DNA of 64,000 nucleotides from NCBI RefSeq assembly GCF_000828715.1, contig NZ_AP014583.1, positions 2,044,001 through 2,108,000 on the forward strand, given 5' to 3'. The translations under genes were made by a program, and so were the position numbers. Positions 27,397 to 37,364 of this stretch are shown one piece after another. The notes beneath the pieces are model-generated. The model made no database searches. It saw nothing but the letters and a program-made list of their open reading frames with translations, and was not told the DNA's origin. Origin of the DNA: Winogradskyella sp. PG-2 (GTDB lineage Bacteria; Bacteroidota; Bacteroidia; Flavobacteriales; Flavobacteriaceae). Within the stretch, counting starts at the first letter, position 1. Each line of letters opens with the position of its first letter.

Positions 27397-30300
27397 TTGA
27401 GAAACGTTTTTTATATTCTAATTGTTTTTTGTTTTTATTCATGTAAAAATGAATTTAATCAAGACACACTATTTACAGAGGTTGCAGAATCTAACATAGA
27501 ATTTAATAATACATTAGAGTATTCAAAGGAATTAAACATACTTAATTATTTATATTTTTATAATGGTGCAGGTGTCGCTATAGCAGATTTTAATAATGAT
27601 AGATTAAGTGATATTTATTTTACAGGAAACCAAGTTTCGGATAAACTTTATTTAAATAATGGTGATTTTCACTTTAAAGATGTTACTGAAGTAGCTTATA
27701 TAAATAACAATGAAGGTTGGACAACTGGTGTAACCACTGTAGATATTAACCAAGATGGCTTAATGGATATATATGTATGTAAGGTCAGTAAACACCTAAA
27801 CCTTGAAAGTCACAATCTGTTATACATAAATCAAGGTACGAATGATGATGGTATTCCTCAATTTAAAGAGCAAAGCCAACTGTATGGATTAAACTTTTCG
27901 GGCTATTCTACTCAAGCTACTTTTTTTGATTACGATTTGGATGGTGATTTAGATATGTATTTACTTAATCATTCACTTTATCCTAACAGTAATTACGGTA
28001 CAGGGAAAAAGCGTTTAGGTTTTGATGTTTCAGCAGGAGATAGATTGTTTAAAAATGATAATGGTTATTATAAAGATATATCAGAAGAAGCAGGAATTTA
28101 TCAGGGAACTATAGGTTATGGGTTAGGTATATCTGTAAGTGATTTAAATAATGATGGCTATCCGGATTTATATATTGGGAATGATTTTTTTGAAAACGAT
28201 TACTTATACATTAATCAACGAGATGGCACATTTAGAGAGATTAATGCAGATGACTCAGCTTTAGGGCATACGTCACATTTTTCAATGGGTAATACGATAG
28301 CAGATATAAATAATGATTTAAAATCAGATATCATTTCTATGGATATGCTTCCAGAAGATCTGAAAACTTTAAAGAGTGCAGCAACAGAGTATAACTATCC
28401 TATTTATCAGCGATATATTAAAAATGGCTATAATCATCAATTTATGCAAAACACCTTCCATCTTAATCAGGGTAATGGTAAGTTTTCAGAAATTGGTTTT
28501 TTAAGTGAAATTGCAGCTACAGAATGGTCTTGGTCACCTTTGACCGCAGATTTTGACAATGATGGGCTAAAAGATCTTTATATTACCAATGGTATAAAAG
28601 GGGTTACAAATGATATGGATTTTATAAATTTTATATCAAATAAAACCATACCTAAGCATTTGGGTTCAGACATTACTTATACGTCTAAGGATATCATAAA
28701 AAAATTACCACAAAAAAAAGTACCCAACTATATATTTAGAAATATTGATGGTTTAACATTTGAGAATGTTACAGAACAGTGGATGGCTAAAAAGCCAACA
28801 TTTAGTAATGGTGCAGCGTATTCTGATTTGGATAATGATGGGGATATAGATATTGTTGTAAATGAAGTGGATGAACCTGCTAACATTTATGAAAACCATA
28901 CTTCAGAAAAGAAAGCAAATGATTATATAAAAATTGCATTTAAGGGCAGTCAAAAAAACAGAAATGGAATAGGATCAAAAGTTATTATTTATACAAAGCA
29001 TAAGAGGTTGATGGGAGAAAATTATACCACTACAGGTTATCTTTCTGCTAAAGAACCATATTTACATTTTGGACTTGGAACAGATTCGAGTATAGATTCT
29101 ATACAAGTTGTTTGGCCCACTAAAGTATGGCAAACCATTGTGGAACCAAGAATGAATGAAAGTCTAACAGTAAATTATTTGGATGCAAAAGGTGATTACT
29201 ACAAGGATATAAAGCTTTCTGATAAAAATTATTTAAGCTCAATTAATTCCCTCATAACCTATACTCATAAAGATCAAGAAACTTTAGATTTTAGTAGAGA
29301 TCCATTATTGCCATATAGTTTGTCTAATAACGGACCTGATATAGAGATAGGAGATTTAAATAATGATGGCTTAGAAGATGTTGTTATTACTGGTGCAAAA
29401 AAACAAGCTGCTGAGGTTTGGATTCAAAACAAAGAACAAAAATTTAAAAAATTAGAATCAATAGCTTTAAATAATGATGCGATTAGCGATGATACAGCGA
29501 TTGCATTAGTAGACGTTAACGGAGATGGCAAAAAAGAAATTATCATAGCAAGTGGTGGTAATGAATTTAAACGAGGTAAAGCTATAATACCTAGATTGTA
29601 TTATTTTAATAATGGTGAAATTGTAAAGGATTCTACTCAATTTAAAGACGTTGAAGTAAATGCGTCTAAAGTTTCAGTTTTAGATATAGATAACGATGGT
29701 GATAAAGATATTTGTATTACTGCAAATGTAGAGCCTCATCAATTTGGTGAAACACCAAAGCAATACATTTTTGAAAATAATGGTAAAGGAAATTTTGAGG
29801 ATGTTACTGACCAGATATGTAAAGATTTTAGAACCATAGGTAATGTATATGATATTGTCTGGAAAGATTTAGATAGTAACGGATTTAAAGATGCTATTGT
29901 GGTTGGGCATTGGATGCCGATTACCATTTTTATGAATGACGGCAAAAATTTAAATATATTAAATTCCAAAGAGTTGGCAGATACATCTGGATGGTGGAAT
30001 ACATTAATAGCTGAAGACTTTGATAACGATGGAGATATTGATATCATAGCTGGAAATTGGGGACTGAATACAAGACTGAGAACAAGTGAAGCAGAGCCTA
30101 TAAATTTATACAGACAAGATTTCGATGATAATGGTTCAAAAGAAACAATAGTGACTTATTATTATAAAGGTGTCGAAACCACTATTGCTAATAAAGATGA
30201 ATTAGTAAAGCAATTACCTAGACTAAATAAAAACTTCCTTTCTTATAACACCTTTGGTGAAGCCACCATTGAAGAATTGTTTGGTAAAAGTCAATTAAAA

Positions 30301-30690
30301 AGCGCAAATCAAAAACAGGTGTTTGTATTAGAATCTTGTTATTTTGAAAATGTTGGAAACTCAACTTTTAAAACACATAAACTTCCTTTATTGACTCAAA
30401 ATTCATCCATTAACCACATATTAGTAGATGATTTAAATTCAGATGGATACAAGGATGTTATTTTGACGGGTAATAATTTCGAAATAAGCACGCAACTTGG
30501 ACGTTTAGATGCATCCCATGGCATTGCATTAATCAATGATAAAAAGGGCTTTTTTAACACTAAAAATTTGCCTTTATTTGATATATTTGGTCAGGTTAGA
30601 GACATAGAGCCATTAATACTCAATGATGAAAAAATCTATGTAGTTGGACGAAACAAAGACAGTCTTTTATTCTATAAAAAACAAAATTAA
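27397..30690 (+). CDS. FG-GAP/VCBS-repeat ASPIC/UnbV (CRTAC1-like) lipoprotein, copy 1
   Basis: A 1,097-residue predicted lipoprotein with lipobox FYSC (C16). The only in-frame start is TTG at 27397, since a stop lies just upstream. Many Ca2+-loop repeats of the form DxNxDGxxDxY are seen (DINQDGLMDIY, DLNNDGYPDLY, DFDNDGLKDLY), as in FG-GAP/VCBS beta-propellers. An ASPIC/UnbV domain lies at about 515-600 (GIGSKVIIYTK to HFGLGTDSSIDSIQVVWP). A second propeller-like half follows (about 650-1090). The role of such proteins in flavobacterial polysaccharide loci is unknown; binding of glycan or protein partners at the cell surface is inference. First of three tandem paralogs. A terminator precedes it. 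Confidence 0.85.
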   Translation: MRNVFYILIVFCFYSCKNEFNQDTLFTEVAESNIEFNNTLEYSKELNILNYLYFYNGAGVAIADFNNDRLSDIYFTGNQVSDKLYLNNGDFHFKDVTEVAYINNNEGWTTGVTTVDINQDGLMDIYVCKVSKHLNLESHNLLYINQGTNDDGIPQFKEQSQLYGLNFSGYSTQATFFDYDLDGDLDMYLLNHSLYPNSNYGTGKKRLGFDVSAGDRLFKNDNGYYKDISEEAGIYQGTIGYGLGISVSDLNNDGYPDLYIGNDFFENDYLYINQRDGTFREINADDSALGHTSHFSMGNTIADINNDLKSDIISMDMLPEDLKTLKSAATEYNYPIYQRYIKNGYNHQFMQNTFHLNQGNGKFSEIGFLSEIAATEWSWSPLTADFDNDGLKDLYITNGIKGVTNDMDFINFISNKTIPKHLGSDITYTSKDIIKKLPQKKVPNYIFRNIDGLTFENVTEQWMAKKPTFSNGAAYSDLDNDGDIDIVVNEVDEPANIYENHTSEKKANDYIKIAFKGSQKNRNGIGSKVIIYTKHKRLMGENYTTTGYLSAKEPYLHFGLGTDSSIDSIQVVWPTKVWQTIVEPRMNESLTVNYLDAKGDYYKDIKLSDKNYLSSINSLITYTHKDQETLDFSRDPLLPYSLSNNGPDIEIGDLNNDGLEDVVITGAKKQAAEVWIQNKEQKFKKLESIALNNDAISDDTAIALVDVNGDGKKEIIIASGGNEFKRGKAIIPRLYYFNNGEIVKDSTQFKDVEVNASKVSVLDIDNDGDKDICITANVEPHQFGETPKQYIFENNGKGNFEDVTDQICKDFRTIGNVYDIVWKDLDSNGFKDAIVVGHWMPITIFMNDGKNLNILNSKELADTSGWWNTLIAEDFDNDGDIDIIAGNWGLNTRLRTSEAEPINLYRQDFDDNGSKETIVTYYYKGVETTIANKDELVKQLPRLNKNFLSYNTFGEATIEELFGKSQLKSANQKQVFVLESCYFENVGNSTFKTHKLPLLTQNSSINHILVDDLNSDGYKDVILTGNNFEISTQLGRLDASHGIALINDKKGFFNTKNLPLFDIFGQVRDIEPLILNDEKIYVVGRNKDSLLFYKKQN

Positions 30691-30692
30691 AA

Positions 30693-33600
30693 ATGCTCAA
30701 ATTCAAGAGATATAATCTTATCCATATAGTTTTTATTTTCGCTTTAATGAGTTCTTGTGACTCTGAGAAAAAGACTATAGTTTCAGAGATAAAAGAGACT
30801 ACATTATTTACCTTGTTGCCCTCAGATGAAACAGGTATAAAATTCACTAATAAAATTGAAAATCAAAAGAACTTCAATATTTTCAAATACCGAAACTTTT
30901 ACAATGGAGGTGGTGTCGCTATAGGAGATATAAATAACGATGGACTCCCAGATATTTACATGACCGCCAATATGGGTGAAAACAAACTTTTCCTTAATAA
31001 AGGAGATTTAAAGTTTGAAGATATTACGGAATCAGCAGGTGTAAACGGTAATAAACCATGGTCTACAGGAGTGGTTATGGTAGATATTAATGCGGATGGA
31101 TTATTAGATCTTTATGTAAGTAATGCAGGTAATATGGAAGGTAATAATCATGATAATGACCTGTACATAAACAATGGTGATTTAACATTTACAGAAAAAG
31201 CAAATGAGTTTAATCTTGCTAAAACAGGCTTTTCTACACATGCTACCTTTTTTGATTATGATAAAGATGGTGATTTAGATGCTTACATTTTAAATAATAG
31301 TAATATACCAGTAAGTAGTTTAGGCTATGCAGAACAAAGAGATGTTAGAGCTCAAGATTGGGAAAATGTACCTCACATATTTAGAGGAGTGGGTGATATG
31401 TTATTGAGAAATGATGGTGATACTTTTACAGACGTAAGTGAAGATGCTGGTATCTACGGAAGTCTTATCGGTTTTGGGTTAGGTGTTATGGTCACGGATA
31501 TTAATCACGATTTATATCCAGATTTGTATGTGTCTAACGACTTTTATGAGCGCGATTATTTATATATCAATAACCAAGATGGCACTTTTAGAGAAGCAAT
31601 AAAAGAGTACACACCACATCTTTGTTTATCTGCTATGGGTGTAGATATTTCAGATATAAATAATGATGGACTTCAAGATATTTTTATAACAGATATGTTA
31701 CCTGAAAAAGAAGAGCGGGTAAAGGCGGTTATGGAGTTTGAAGGTTATAACATATTTGAGTTAAAGCAGCAAAAAGATTTTCATCAACAGTATATTCAAA
31801 ATACATTACAATTAAATAATGGTAATGGGTCTTTTTCTGAAATTGCATACTACAGTGGTGTAGAAGCTACAGATTGGAGTTGGGCAGGTTTAATTTTTGA
31901 TATGGATAATGACGGTTTTAAAGATATTTATGTGACCAATGGCATTAATCATGATCTTACAGATTTAGATTTTGTTGACTTTTTTGCTAATGAAATTGTT
32001 CAAAAATTGGCGCTTACAGGTAAAAAAACAGCTATCGATTCTATTATAGAGAAAATGCCAATTAAACCTTTGCCAAATTATGCTTTTAAAAACAATAAAG
32101 ACCTCACCTTTAAAAATGCTTCGAAAGATTGGGGAATGGAACAACCAGGAATGTCAAATGGTGTGGCTTATGGAGATTTAGATAATGATGGTGATCTAGA
32201 TGTTGTAGTTAATAATGTGAATATGGAGGCTTTTGTATATCAAAATAATACAGAATTTATTACTGAAAACAATTTTGTAAAACTCAGATTAGCTGGCGCA
32301 GATAAAAACCCTTTTGCAGTTGGAGCAAAAATTAAATTATATTTTGAAAATAATGAAATATATCAAGAGTTAACACCATCTAGAGGATTTCAATCGTCAA
32401 TGGAATATCCCTTAACTATTGGTTTAGGTGAGACTGCAACCATAGATTCTATAAGAGTTATTTGGCCAAACAATACCACACAATTATTAAAAAATATTGA
32501 ATCTAATTCCACTTTAAAGTTAAGTCAATTAGAGGCTAATGAAAAATACGTTCCCCAAAATGAAGAGTCACAAAAACCATTCTTACAGAGTCTTGAAAAC
32601 AAAGGATTAATTGCACATAAAGAAAATAATTTCAACGATTTTGATTATGAAGGTTTGATTGCCAATAAGTTATCTCAAGAAGGGCCAGCTATGGCCATTG
32701 GTGATATAAATAATGATGGTAATGATGATGTTTTTGTTGGTGGTGCGAAAGGACAGTCAGGAATAGTATACTATCATAAAGGACATGGTATTCTAAGTAA
32801 TAAGTATCAAGACGTATTTGCTAAGGATGCTTCTTTTGAGGATACAGCAGCGTCGTTTTTTGATGTAGATAATGACAATGATTTAGATCTTATAGTAGGG
32901 ACTGGAGGTAATGAACTTACTGAAAAAAACAAAAAAGGACTTAGGCTATACATAAATGATGGAAAAGGTAATTTCAGTAAGTCAGAGAAAGAGCTGCCAC
33001 AATCTTTTACCAATATCTCAGTAATTGCACCAAATGACTTTGATAACGACGGAGATATTGATGTTTTTATTGGATCAAGAAGTGTTACAGGTATTTATGG
33101 AATTAACCCCAAACATTTGTTTTTAGAAAATCAAGGTGAAGGTAATTTTGCTGATGCTACTGAGAAAATAGCATATCACATAAAAGATGCAGGTATGATT
33201 ACAGATGCCATTTGGAGTGATATAAATGGTGATGGTAAAACTGATTTAATAACAACTTCAGACTGGGGAACGGTAAATACATTTTATAACAACGGAAAAC
33301 AGTTAGGTATTGCTGATACGTCTTTAGATAACTTAAATGGTTGGTGGAATACCATATACGCTGAGGACTTAGATAAAGATGGAGATATCGATTTAGTATT
33401 AGGAAACAATGGTACTAACATCCATTACAAACCAAAAGATAATTCACCACTAAAAATGTGGATTAATGATTTTGATAACAATGGTACTATTGAGCAAATT
33501 ATTACGCAGCATAGAGATGGAAAAGATTATCCACTGCACCAAAAAAAGGAAATCACAGCACAATTAGTATCTCTCAAAAAGCAAAATTTAAAAGCTTCAG

Positions 33601-34049
33601 ATTATGCAGTAAGAGCAATAGATGAATTATTTTCTAAGGATTTACTTGATAATGCTATAGTAAAGCAAGTTGATATTGCTGAAACCGTAATCGCTATAAA
33701 TAACGGTGAAGGTAATTTTGATATTAAACCTTTACCAAACAGAGTTCAGTTTTCTTGTGTATGCGATATTACATGCTCGGATGTAAATAATGACGGAAAT
33801 TTAGACATCATAATGGCAGGAAATAATTATGAATATAAACCTCAGTTTTCACGAATAGATGCTAGTTATGGTCACGTACTTTTAGGTGATGGCGACTTAA
33901 ATTTTGAATGGCAAGATTATAAGACGAGCGGTTTCTTTGTTAAAGGAGAAGTCAAACAAATTCTGCCATTAAAAGATAAAGACGGAAAATCTTATTTCAT
34001 AACTGGAATTAATAATAGTCAACCAAAATTATTTCTTAAAAATGAATAA
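30693..34049 (+). CDS. FG-GAP/VCBS-repeat ASPIC/UnbV (CRTAC1-like) lipoprotein, copy 2
   Basis: A 1,118-residue paralog of the preceding gene, starting two bases after its stop. Lipobox MSSC (C22). Repeats include DINNDGLPDIYMT, DINADGLLDLYVS, DKDGDLDAY and DLDNDGDLDVVVNN. The ASPIC/UnbV domain (GAKIKLYFENNEIYQ to TIGLGETATIDSIRVIWP) lies near 545-605, again followed by a second repeat half. Calcium loops and an N-terminal lipid anchor imply an extracytoplasmic, probably outer-membrane, location. It overlaps copy 3 by eight bases. Specific function unknown. Confidence 0.85.
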   Translation: MLKFKRYNLIHIVFIFALMSSCDSEKKTIVSEIKETTLFTLLPSDETGIKFTNKIENQKNFNIFKYRNFYNGGGVAIGDINNDGLPDIYMTANMGENKLFLNKGDLKFEDITESAGVNGNKPWSTGVVMVDINADGLLDLYVSNAGNMEGNNHDNDLYINNGDLTFTEKANEFNLAKTGFSTHATFFDYDKDGDLDAYILNNSNIPVSSLGYAEQRDVRAQDWENVPHIFRGVGDMLLRNDGDTFTDVSEDAGIYGSLIGFGLGVMVTDINHDLYPDLYVSNDFYERDYLYINNQDGTFREAIKEYTPHLCLSAMGVDISDINNDGLQDIFITDMLPEKEERVKAVMEFEGYNIFELKQQKDFHQQYIQNTLQLNNGNGSFSEIAYYSGVEATDWSWAGLIFDMDNDGFKDIYVTNGINHDLTDLDFVDFFANEIVQKLALTGKKTAIDSIIEKMPIKPLPNYAFKNNKDLTFKNASKDWGMEQPGMSNGVAYGDLDNDGDLDVVVNNVNMEAFVYQNNTEFITENNFVKLRLAGADKNPFAVGAKIKLYFENNEIYQELTPSRGFQSSMEYPLTIGLGETATIDSIRVIWPNNTTQLLKNIESNSTLKLSQLEANEKYVPQNEESQKPFLQSLENKGLIAHKENNFNDFDYEGLIANKLSQEGPAMAIGDINNDGNDDVFVGGAKGQSGIVYYHKGHGILSNKYQDVFAKDASFEDTAASFFDVDNDNDLDLIVGTGGNELTEKNKKGLRLYINDGKGNFSKSEKELPQSFTNISVIAPNDFDNDGDIDVFIGSRSVTGIYGINPKHLFLENQGEGNFADATEKIAYHIKDAGMITDAIWSDINGDGKTDLITTSDWGTVNTFYNNGKQLGIADTSLDNLNGWWNTIYAEDLDKDGDIDLVLGNNGTNIHYKPKDNSPLKMWINDFDNNGTIEQIITQHRDGKDYPLHQKKEITAQLVSLKKQNLKASDYAVRAIDELFSKDLLDNAIVKQVDIAETVIAINNGEGNFDIKPLPNRVQFSCVCDITCSDVNNDGNLDIIMAGNNYEYKPQFSRIDASYGHVLLGDGDLNFEWQDYKTSGFFVKGEVKQILPLKDKDGKSYFITGINNSQPKLFLKNE

Positions 34050-37000
34050 ATTTTGTTGCTACATATTGCTATTACTTATCTGCACAAATTGTAAAGACAA
34101 AGACCAGTTGTTTGATAACTTATCTGCCACAAATCAAGGTATAGATTTTATAAATACAGTCACAGAAACAGATAACCTAAACATACTTGATTACCTTTAT
34201 TTTTATAATGGTGGTGGTGTAGCTGTAGGTGATATAAACAATGATGATTTACCAGATATTTTTCTTTCGGGTAATCAAGTTAAAAACGCACTATACTTAA
34301 ATAAAGGTAACCTACAGTTTGAAAATATTTCGAAAAAAGCTGGAATTGAAGGCATAAGTAGTTGGAATACAGGTGCTGTAATGGCAGATATAAATAACGA
34401 TGGCTTTTTAGATATTTATGTTTGCGCTGTTGTTGGCATTAAAGGGTTTACAGGGTATAACGAACTCTTTATAAACAATGGTGATAACACATTTACAGAA
34501 CAATCTAAAAAATATGGGCTAGACTTTGATACTTACAGTTCTAACGCTGCTTTTTTAGATTATGACAATGATGGTGATTTGGATATGTATTTATTGAATC
34601 ACGCAGTGCATACACAAGAATCATATGGACATGCCGATTTAAGACAAAATAGAAATCAGCAAACAGGAGACAAATTATTAAGAAATGATGACGGCTTTTT
34701 TACTGATGTAAGTGAGGAAGCAGGGATTTTTGGTGGAGCTAATAGCTATGGATTGGGTTTAGCAGTAAGTGATTTTAATAAAGATGGTTGGCCAGATATA
34801 TATATTGGTAACGATTTTCATGAAGACGACTACTTCTATTTAAATAATGGAGATGGAACGTTTAAAGAATCACTTAGAGATTATTTTGGACATACAACAC
34901 GATTTTCAATGGGTAATGACGTTGCAGATATTAATGCAGACGGATGGCCAGATTTAATATCTTTAGATATGTTACCAGAAGATGAATTGGCTTTAAAGAG
35001 CTCAGAAGGTGATGATAATATCCAGACTCAAAAGATGCGAGTTACTCAATACGGTTATCATTATCAGTTTACAAGAAATATGCTGTATTTAAATCGTCCA
35101 GATAGTCATTTTGAAGAAGTAGCGTTACAAGCGAACATAGCAGCAACGGATTGGAGCTGGAGTGCATTATTTGCAGATTTCAATCACGACGGGAATCAAG
35201 ATTTGTTCATATCTAATGGCATACCAAAACGTCCAAACGATATAGATTATATAAAGTTTATATCGAGTAATCAAATTCAACAAAAGATAAATAACACTAA
35301 ATTAGTTGACCAAAAAGCACTAGATATGATGCCTTCTGGTAAGGCTCATAATTATATCTTTAAAGGTTCAGATAAATTAAAATTTACCGATATGTCTGAG
35401 CAATGGATATCTAATGATACCCTTGCCTCAGCAGCTACAGCATTGGCAGATTTAGACAATGATGGCGATTTAGATATTATTATAAATAACCTTAATAATT
35501 CACCTTCTTTGTATATCAATACAACAAAAACTGAGACAAACTATCTAAAAATAAAACTTAAGTATTCTGATAAAAACACATTAGGAATAGGGACTAAATT
35601 ATATGGGTATAGTAATGGGAAAGTTCAGTATAGAGAGCTATATACCGTTAGAGGTTTTCAGGCATCGTCTCAGCCCATAGCGCATTTTGGTTTAGGGAAT
35701 TCGAATCAATTAGATTCTTTAAAAATAGAATGGCCAAATGAGACTTACCAAATATTATATGATGTTAAAGCGAATCAGACTAAGATAATAACTCCAGAAA
35801 ACATACAAAAAACAATCAGCCCAACGCTTACTAAAGATAAGCCTTTGTTTAAAAGGGTAGAAGGTAATTTAGGTATAAATTTTAAACATGAAGAAGATAA
35901 CTATTCCGATTTTCTAAGACAAAAATTAATGCCGTATCAGGCTTCAGATAAAGGACCTGCTGTAGCCTTAGGCGATATAAATAACGATGCTAAAACGGAT
36001 GTATTTTTTGGAGGCTCTAAACGTATAAAAGCACAATTGTTTGTTCAGAATGACTCTGCATTTGTGCCTTTTCCTGATGCTAATTTTGAATCGTTAGCTA
36101 TAAAAGAAGATGTAAAAGCTGCTATTGCCGATTTTAATGGGGATGGTCAAAATGATATATTCATAGGTACAGGAGGTGCTGATTTTTATGGTAAATCAAA
36201 ATCACTTTTAGATACATATGTTATTAATAATGATAGTGTATTTGAAATTGGAGAACTTCCCGAGATGTACCAAAACTCCTCTGTTGTAGCACCTTATGAT
36301 ATCGATAATGATGGCGATCTTGATGTGTTTGTAGGTAATTATATGATTACTTCAGATTTTGGGAAATTACCAGAGTCTACTCTTCTAATTAATAATGGTG
36401 GAAGCTTTACAGCTAAAAAAATGGAAACAGGAATGGTTACAGATGCCATTTGGGACGATTATGATAATGATGGTCAAAAAGACCTTATTGTTGTAGGTGA
36501 GTGGATGACACCAAAATTCTTTAAAAATCAAAATGGTCAACTAAAAGAATCTAATATCATAAATCAGAAGATAAAAGGTTTGTGGCAAGCTATTCAGCCA
36601 TTTGATATTGATAAAGATGGTGATATGGATTACCTCTTAGGTAATTGGGGATTAAACTCAAAATTTAAGGCTTCAGAAGATTATCCTCTTAAAATGTTTT
36701 ATGCAGATTTTGATGATAACAAACAAACTGAAACTATAATATGTATAGAGAAAAATGAATCTTATTATCCTTTGGTTGGTCTAGATGATTTAGCTGGACA
36801 GTTAGTTTCATTAAGAAAAAAATTCAATACTTATAAAAGTTTTGCAGGTAAGTCCATAGAAGACATATTTGATAAAAAGACACTATCAAAAGCTGGAGTA
36901 CTTGAAGTAGAAACCTTGCAATCTGGATACCTCAGAAATGAAGATGGAAAATTTTCTTTTGTACCTTTCAATGAGGCGTTACAAACAGCACCAATTTTAG

Positions 37001-37275
37001 TATTTTTGGAATCTGATTTTGATGCAGACGGTGAAACAGAAGTATTAACTGCTGGTAATTACTTTGGTGTAAAACCTTACCATGGAAGATTTGACGGGTT
37101 TTCTGGTGCGTTATTAGAAAATGATGAAGATATAACTCTGGGTTACAGATTAGGACTTAATTTAAAACATAAATCCGTAAGACATTTAAGCCTTTTAAAT
37201 GCCTTTGGTAAAAGTTATGTATTAGTAACATATAATAATGATGCCGCTGAGGTATATGAAATTTTAAAACCATGA
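34042..37275 (+). CDS. FG-GAP/VCBS-repeat ASPIC/UnbV (CRTAC1-like) lipoprotein, copy 3
   Basis: A 1,077-residue third paralog with lipobox CTNC (C17) followed by KDKD. It has the same order: N-terminal repeats (DINNDDLPDIFLS, DINNDGFLDIYVC, DYDNDGDLDMYLLN), ASPIC/UnbV domain near 520-580 (GIGTKLYGYSNGKVQYRE to HFGLGNSNQLDSLKIEWP) and a second repeat half. The start overlaps copy 2 by eight bases. Its TGA overlaps the ATG of a 30-codon frame (ATGA). The three genes share architecture throughout, so they arose by tandem duplication, but they are clearly diverged, implying different ligands or subunit roles. Confidence 0.85.
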   Translation: MNKFCCYILLLLICTNCKDKDQLFDNLSATNQGIDFINTVTETDNLNILDYLYFYNGGGVAVGDINNDDLPDIFLSGNQVKNALYLNKGNLQFENISKKAGIEGISSWNTGAVMADINNDGFLDIYVCAVVGIKGFTGYNELFINNGDNTFTEQSKKYGLDFDTYSSNAAFLDYDNDGDLDMYLLNHAVHTQESYGHADLRQNRNQQTGDKLLRNDDGFFTDVSEEAGIFGGANSYGLGLAVSDFNKDGWPDIYIGNDFHEDDYFYLNNGDGTFKESLRDYFGHTTRFSMGNDVADINADGWPDLISLDMLPEDELALKSSEGDDNIQTQKMRVTQYGYHYQFTRNMLYLNRPDSHFEEVALQANIAATDWSWSALFADFNHDGNQDLFISNGIPKRPNDIDYIKFISSNQIQQKINNTKLVDQKALDMMPSGKAHNYIFKGSDKLKFTDMSEQWISNDTLASAATALADLDNDGDLDIIINNLNNSPSLYINTTKTETNYLKIKLKYSDKNTLGIGTKLYGYSNGKVQYRELYTVRGFQASSQPIAHFGLGNSNQLDSLKIEWPNETYQILYDVKANQTKIITPENIQKTISPTLTKDKPLFKRVEGNLGINFKHEEDNYSDFLRQKLMPYQASDKGPAVALGDINNDAKTDVFFGGSKRIKAQLFVQNDSAFVPFPDANFESLAIKEDVKAAIADFNGDGQNDIFIGTGGADFYGKSKSLLDTYVINNDSVFEIGELPEMYQNSSVVAPYDIDNDGDLDVFVGNYMITSDFGKLPESTLLINNGGSFTAKKMETGMVTDAIWDDYDNDGQKDLIVVGEWMTPKFFKNQNGQLKESNIINQKIKGLWQAIQPFDIDKDGDMDYLLGNWGLNSKFKASEDYPLKMFYADFDDNKQTETIICIEKNESYYPLVGLDDLAGQLVSLRKKFNTYKSFAGKSIEDIFDKKTLSKAGVLEVETLQSGYLRNEDGKFSFVPFNEALQTAPILVFLESDFDADGETEVLTAGNYFGVKPYHGRFDGFSGALLENDEDITLGYRLGLNLKHKSVRHLSLLNAFGKSYVLVTYNNDAAEVYEILKP

Positions 37276-37364
37276 AACGAGCATCTTCAAAATTTTGTCA
37301 GTCAAGAATAATTATTAATGGCGAACAGCATGTGACCATAAAAAAAATAAATATAAACACATGA
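37272..37364 (+). CDS. Possible 30-residue small protein between copy 3 and the haloperoxidase
   Basis: An ATG at 37272 starts a 30-codon frame beginning MKRASSKFCQSRIIING and ending in TGA at 37362-37364. Both its ends sit in four-base ATGA overlaps with the flanking genes, a pattern typical of coupled operon genes. It is basic and has one Cys; no domain or signal peptide is recognised. Against it: its 3' half coincides with a sequence element repeated upstream of 40402, which explains the stop context without coding. Treat as tentative. Confidence 0.3.
   Translation: MKRASSKFCQSRIIINGEQHVTIKKININT
37329..37363 (+). promoter_or_regulatory. Repeated leader element with CATGTG/CACATG inverted arms, copy A
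   Basis: CATGTG (37329-37334) and CACATG (37358-37363) are perfect inverted arms around an A/T-rich interval. The second arm contains the haloperoxidase start codon. The stretch CATGTGACCATA and the end TAAATATAAACACATGAAA recur, with one or two changes, before the MFS gene at 40402. It could be a hairpin masking the start codon, or a protein-binding site. Confidence 0.45.

Noticed and set aside
27401..27410. GAAACGTTTT as a fourth LacI operator
   Set aside because: The perfect core is only eight bases (AAACGTTT) and it lies inside the first codons of the ASPIC/UnbV gene; too weak to list with the three long palindromes.
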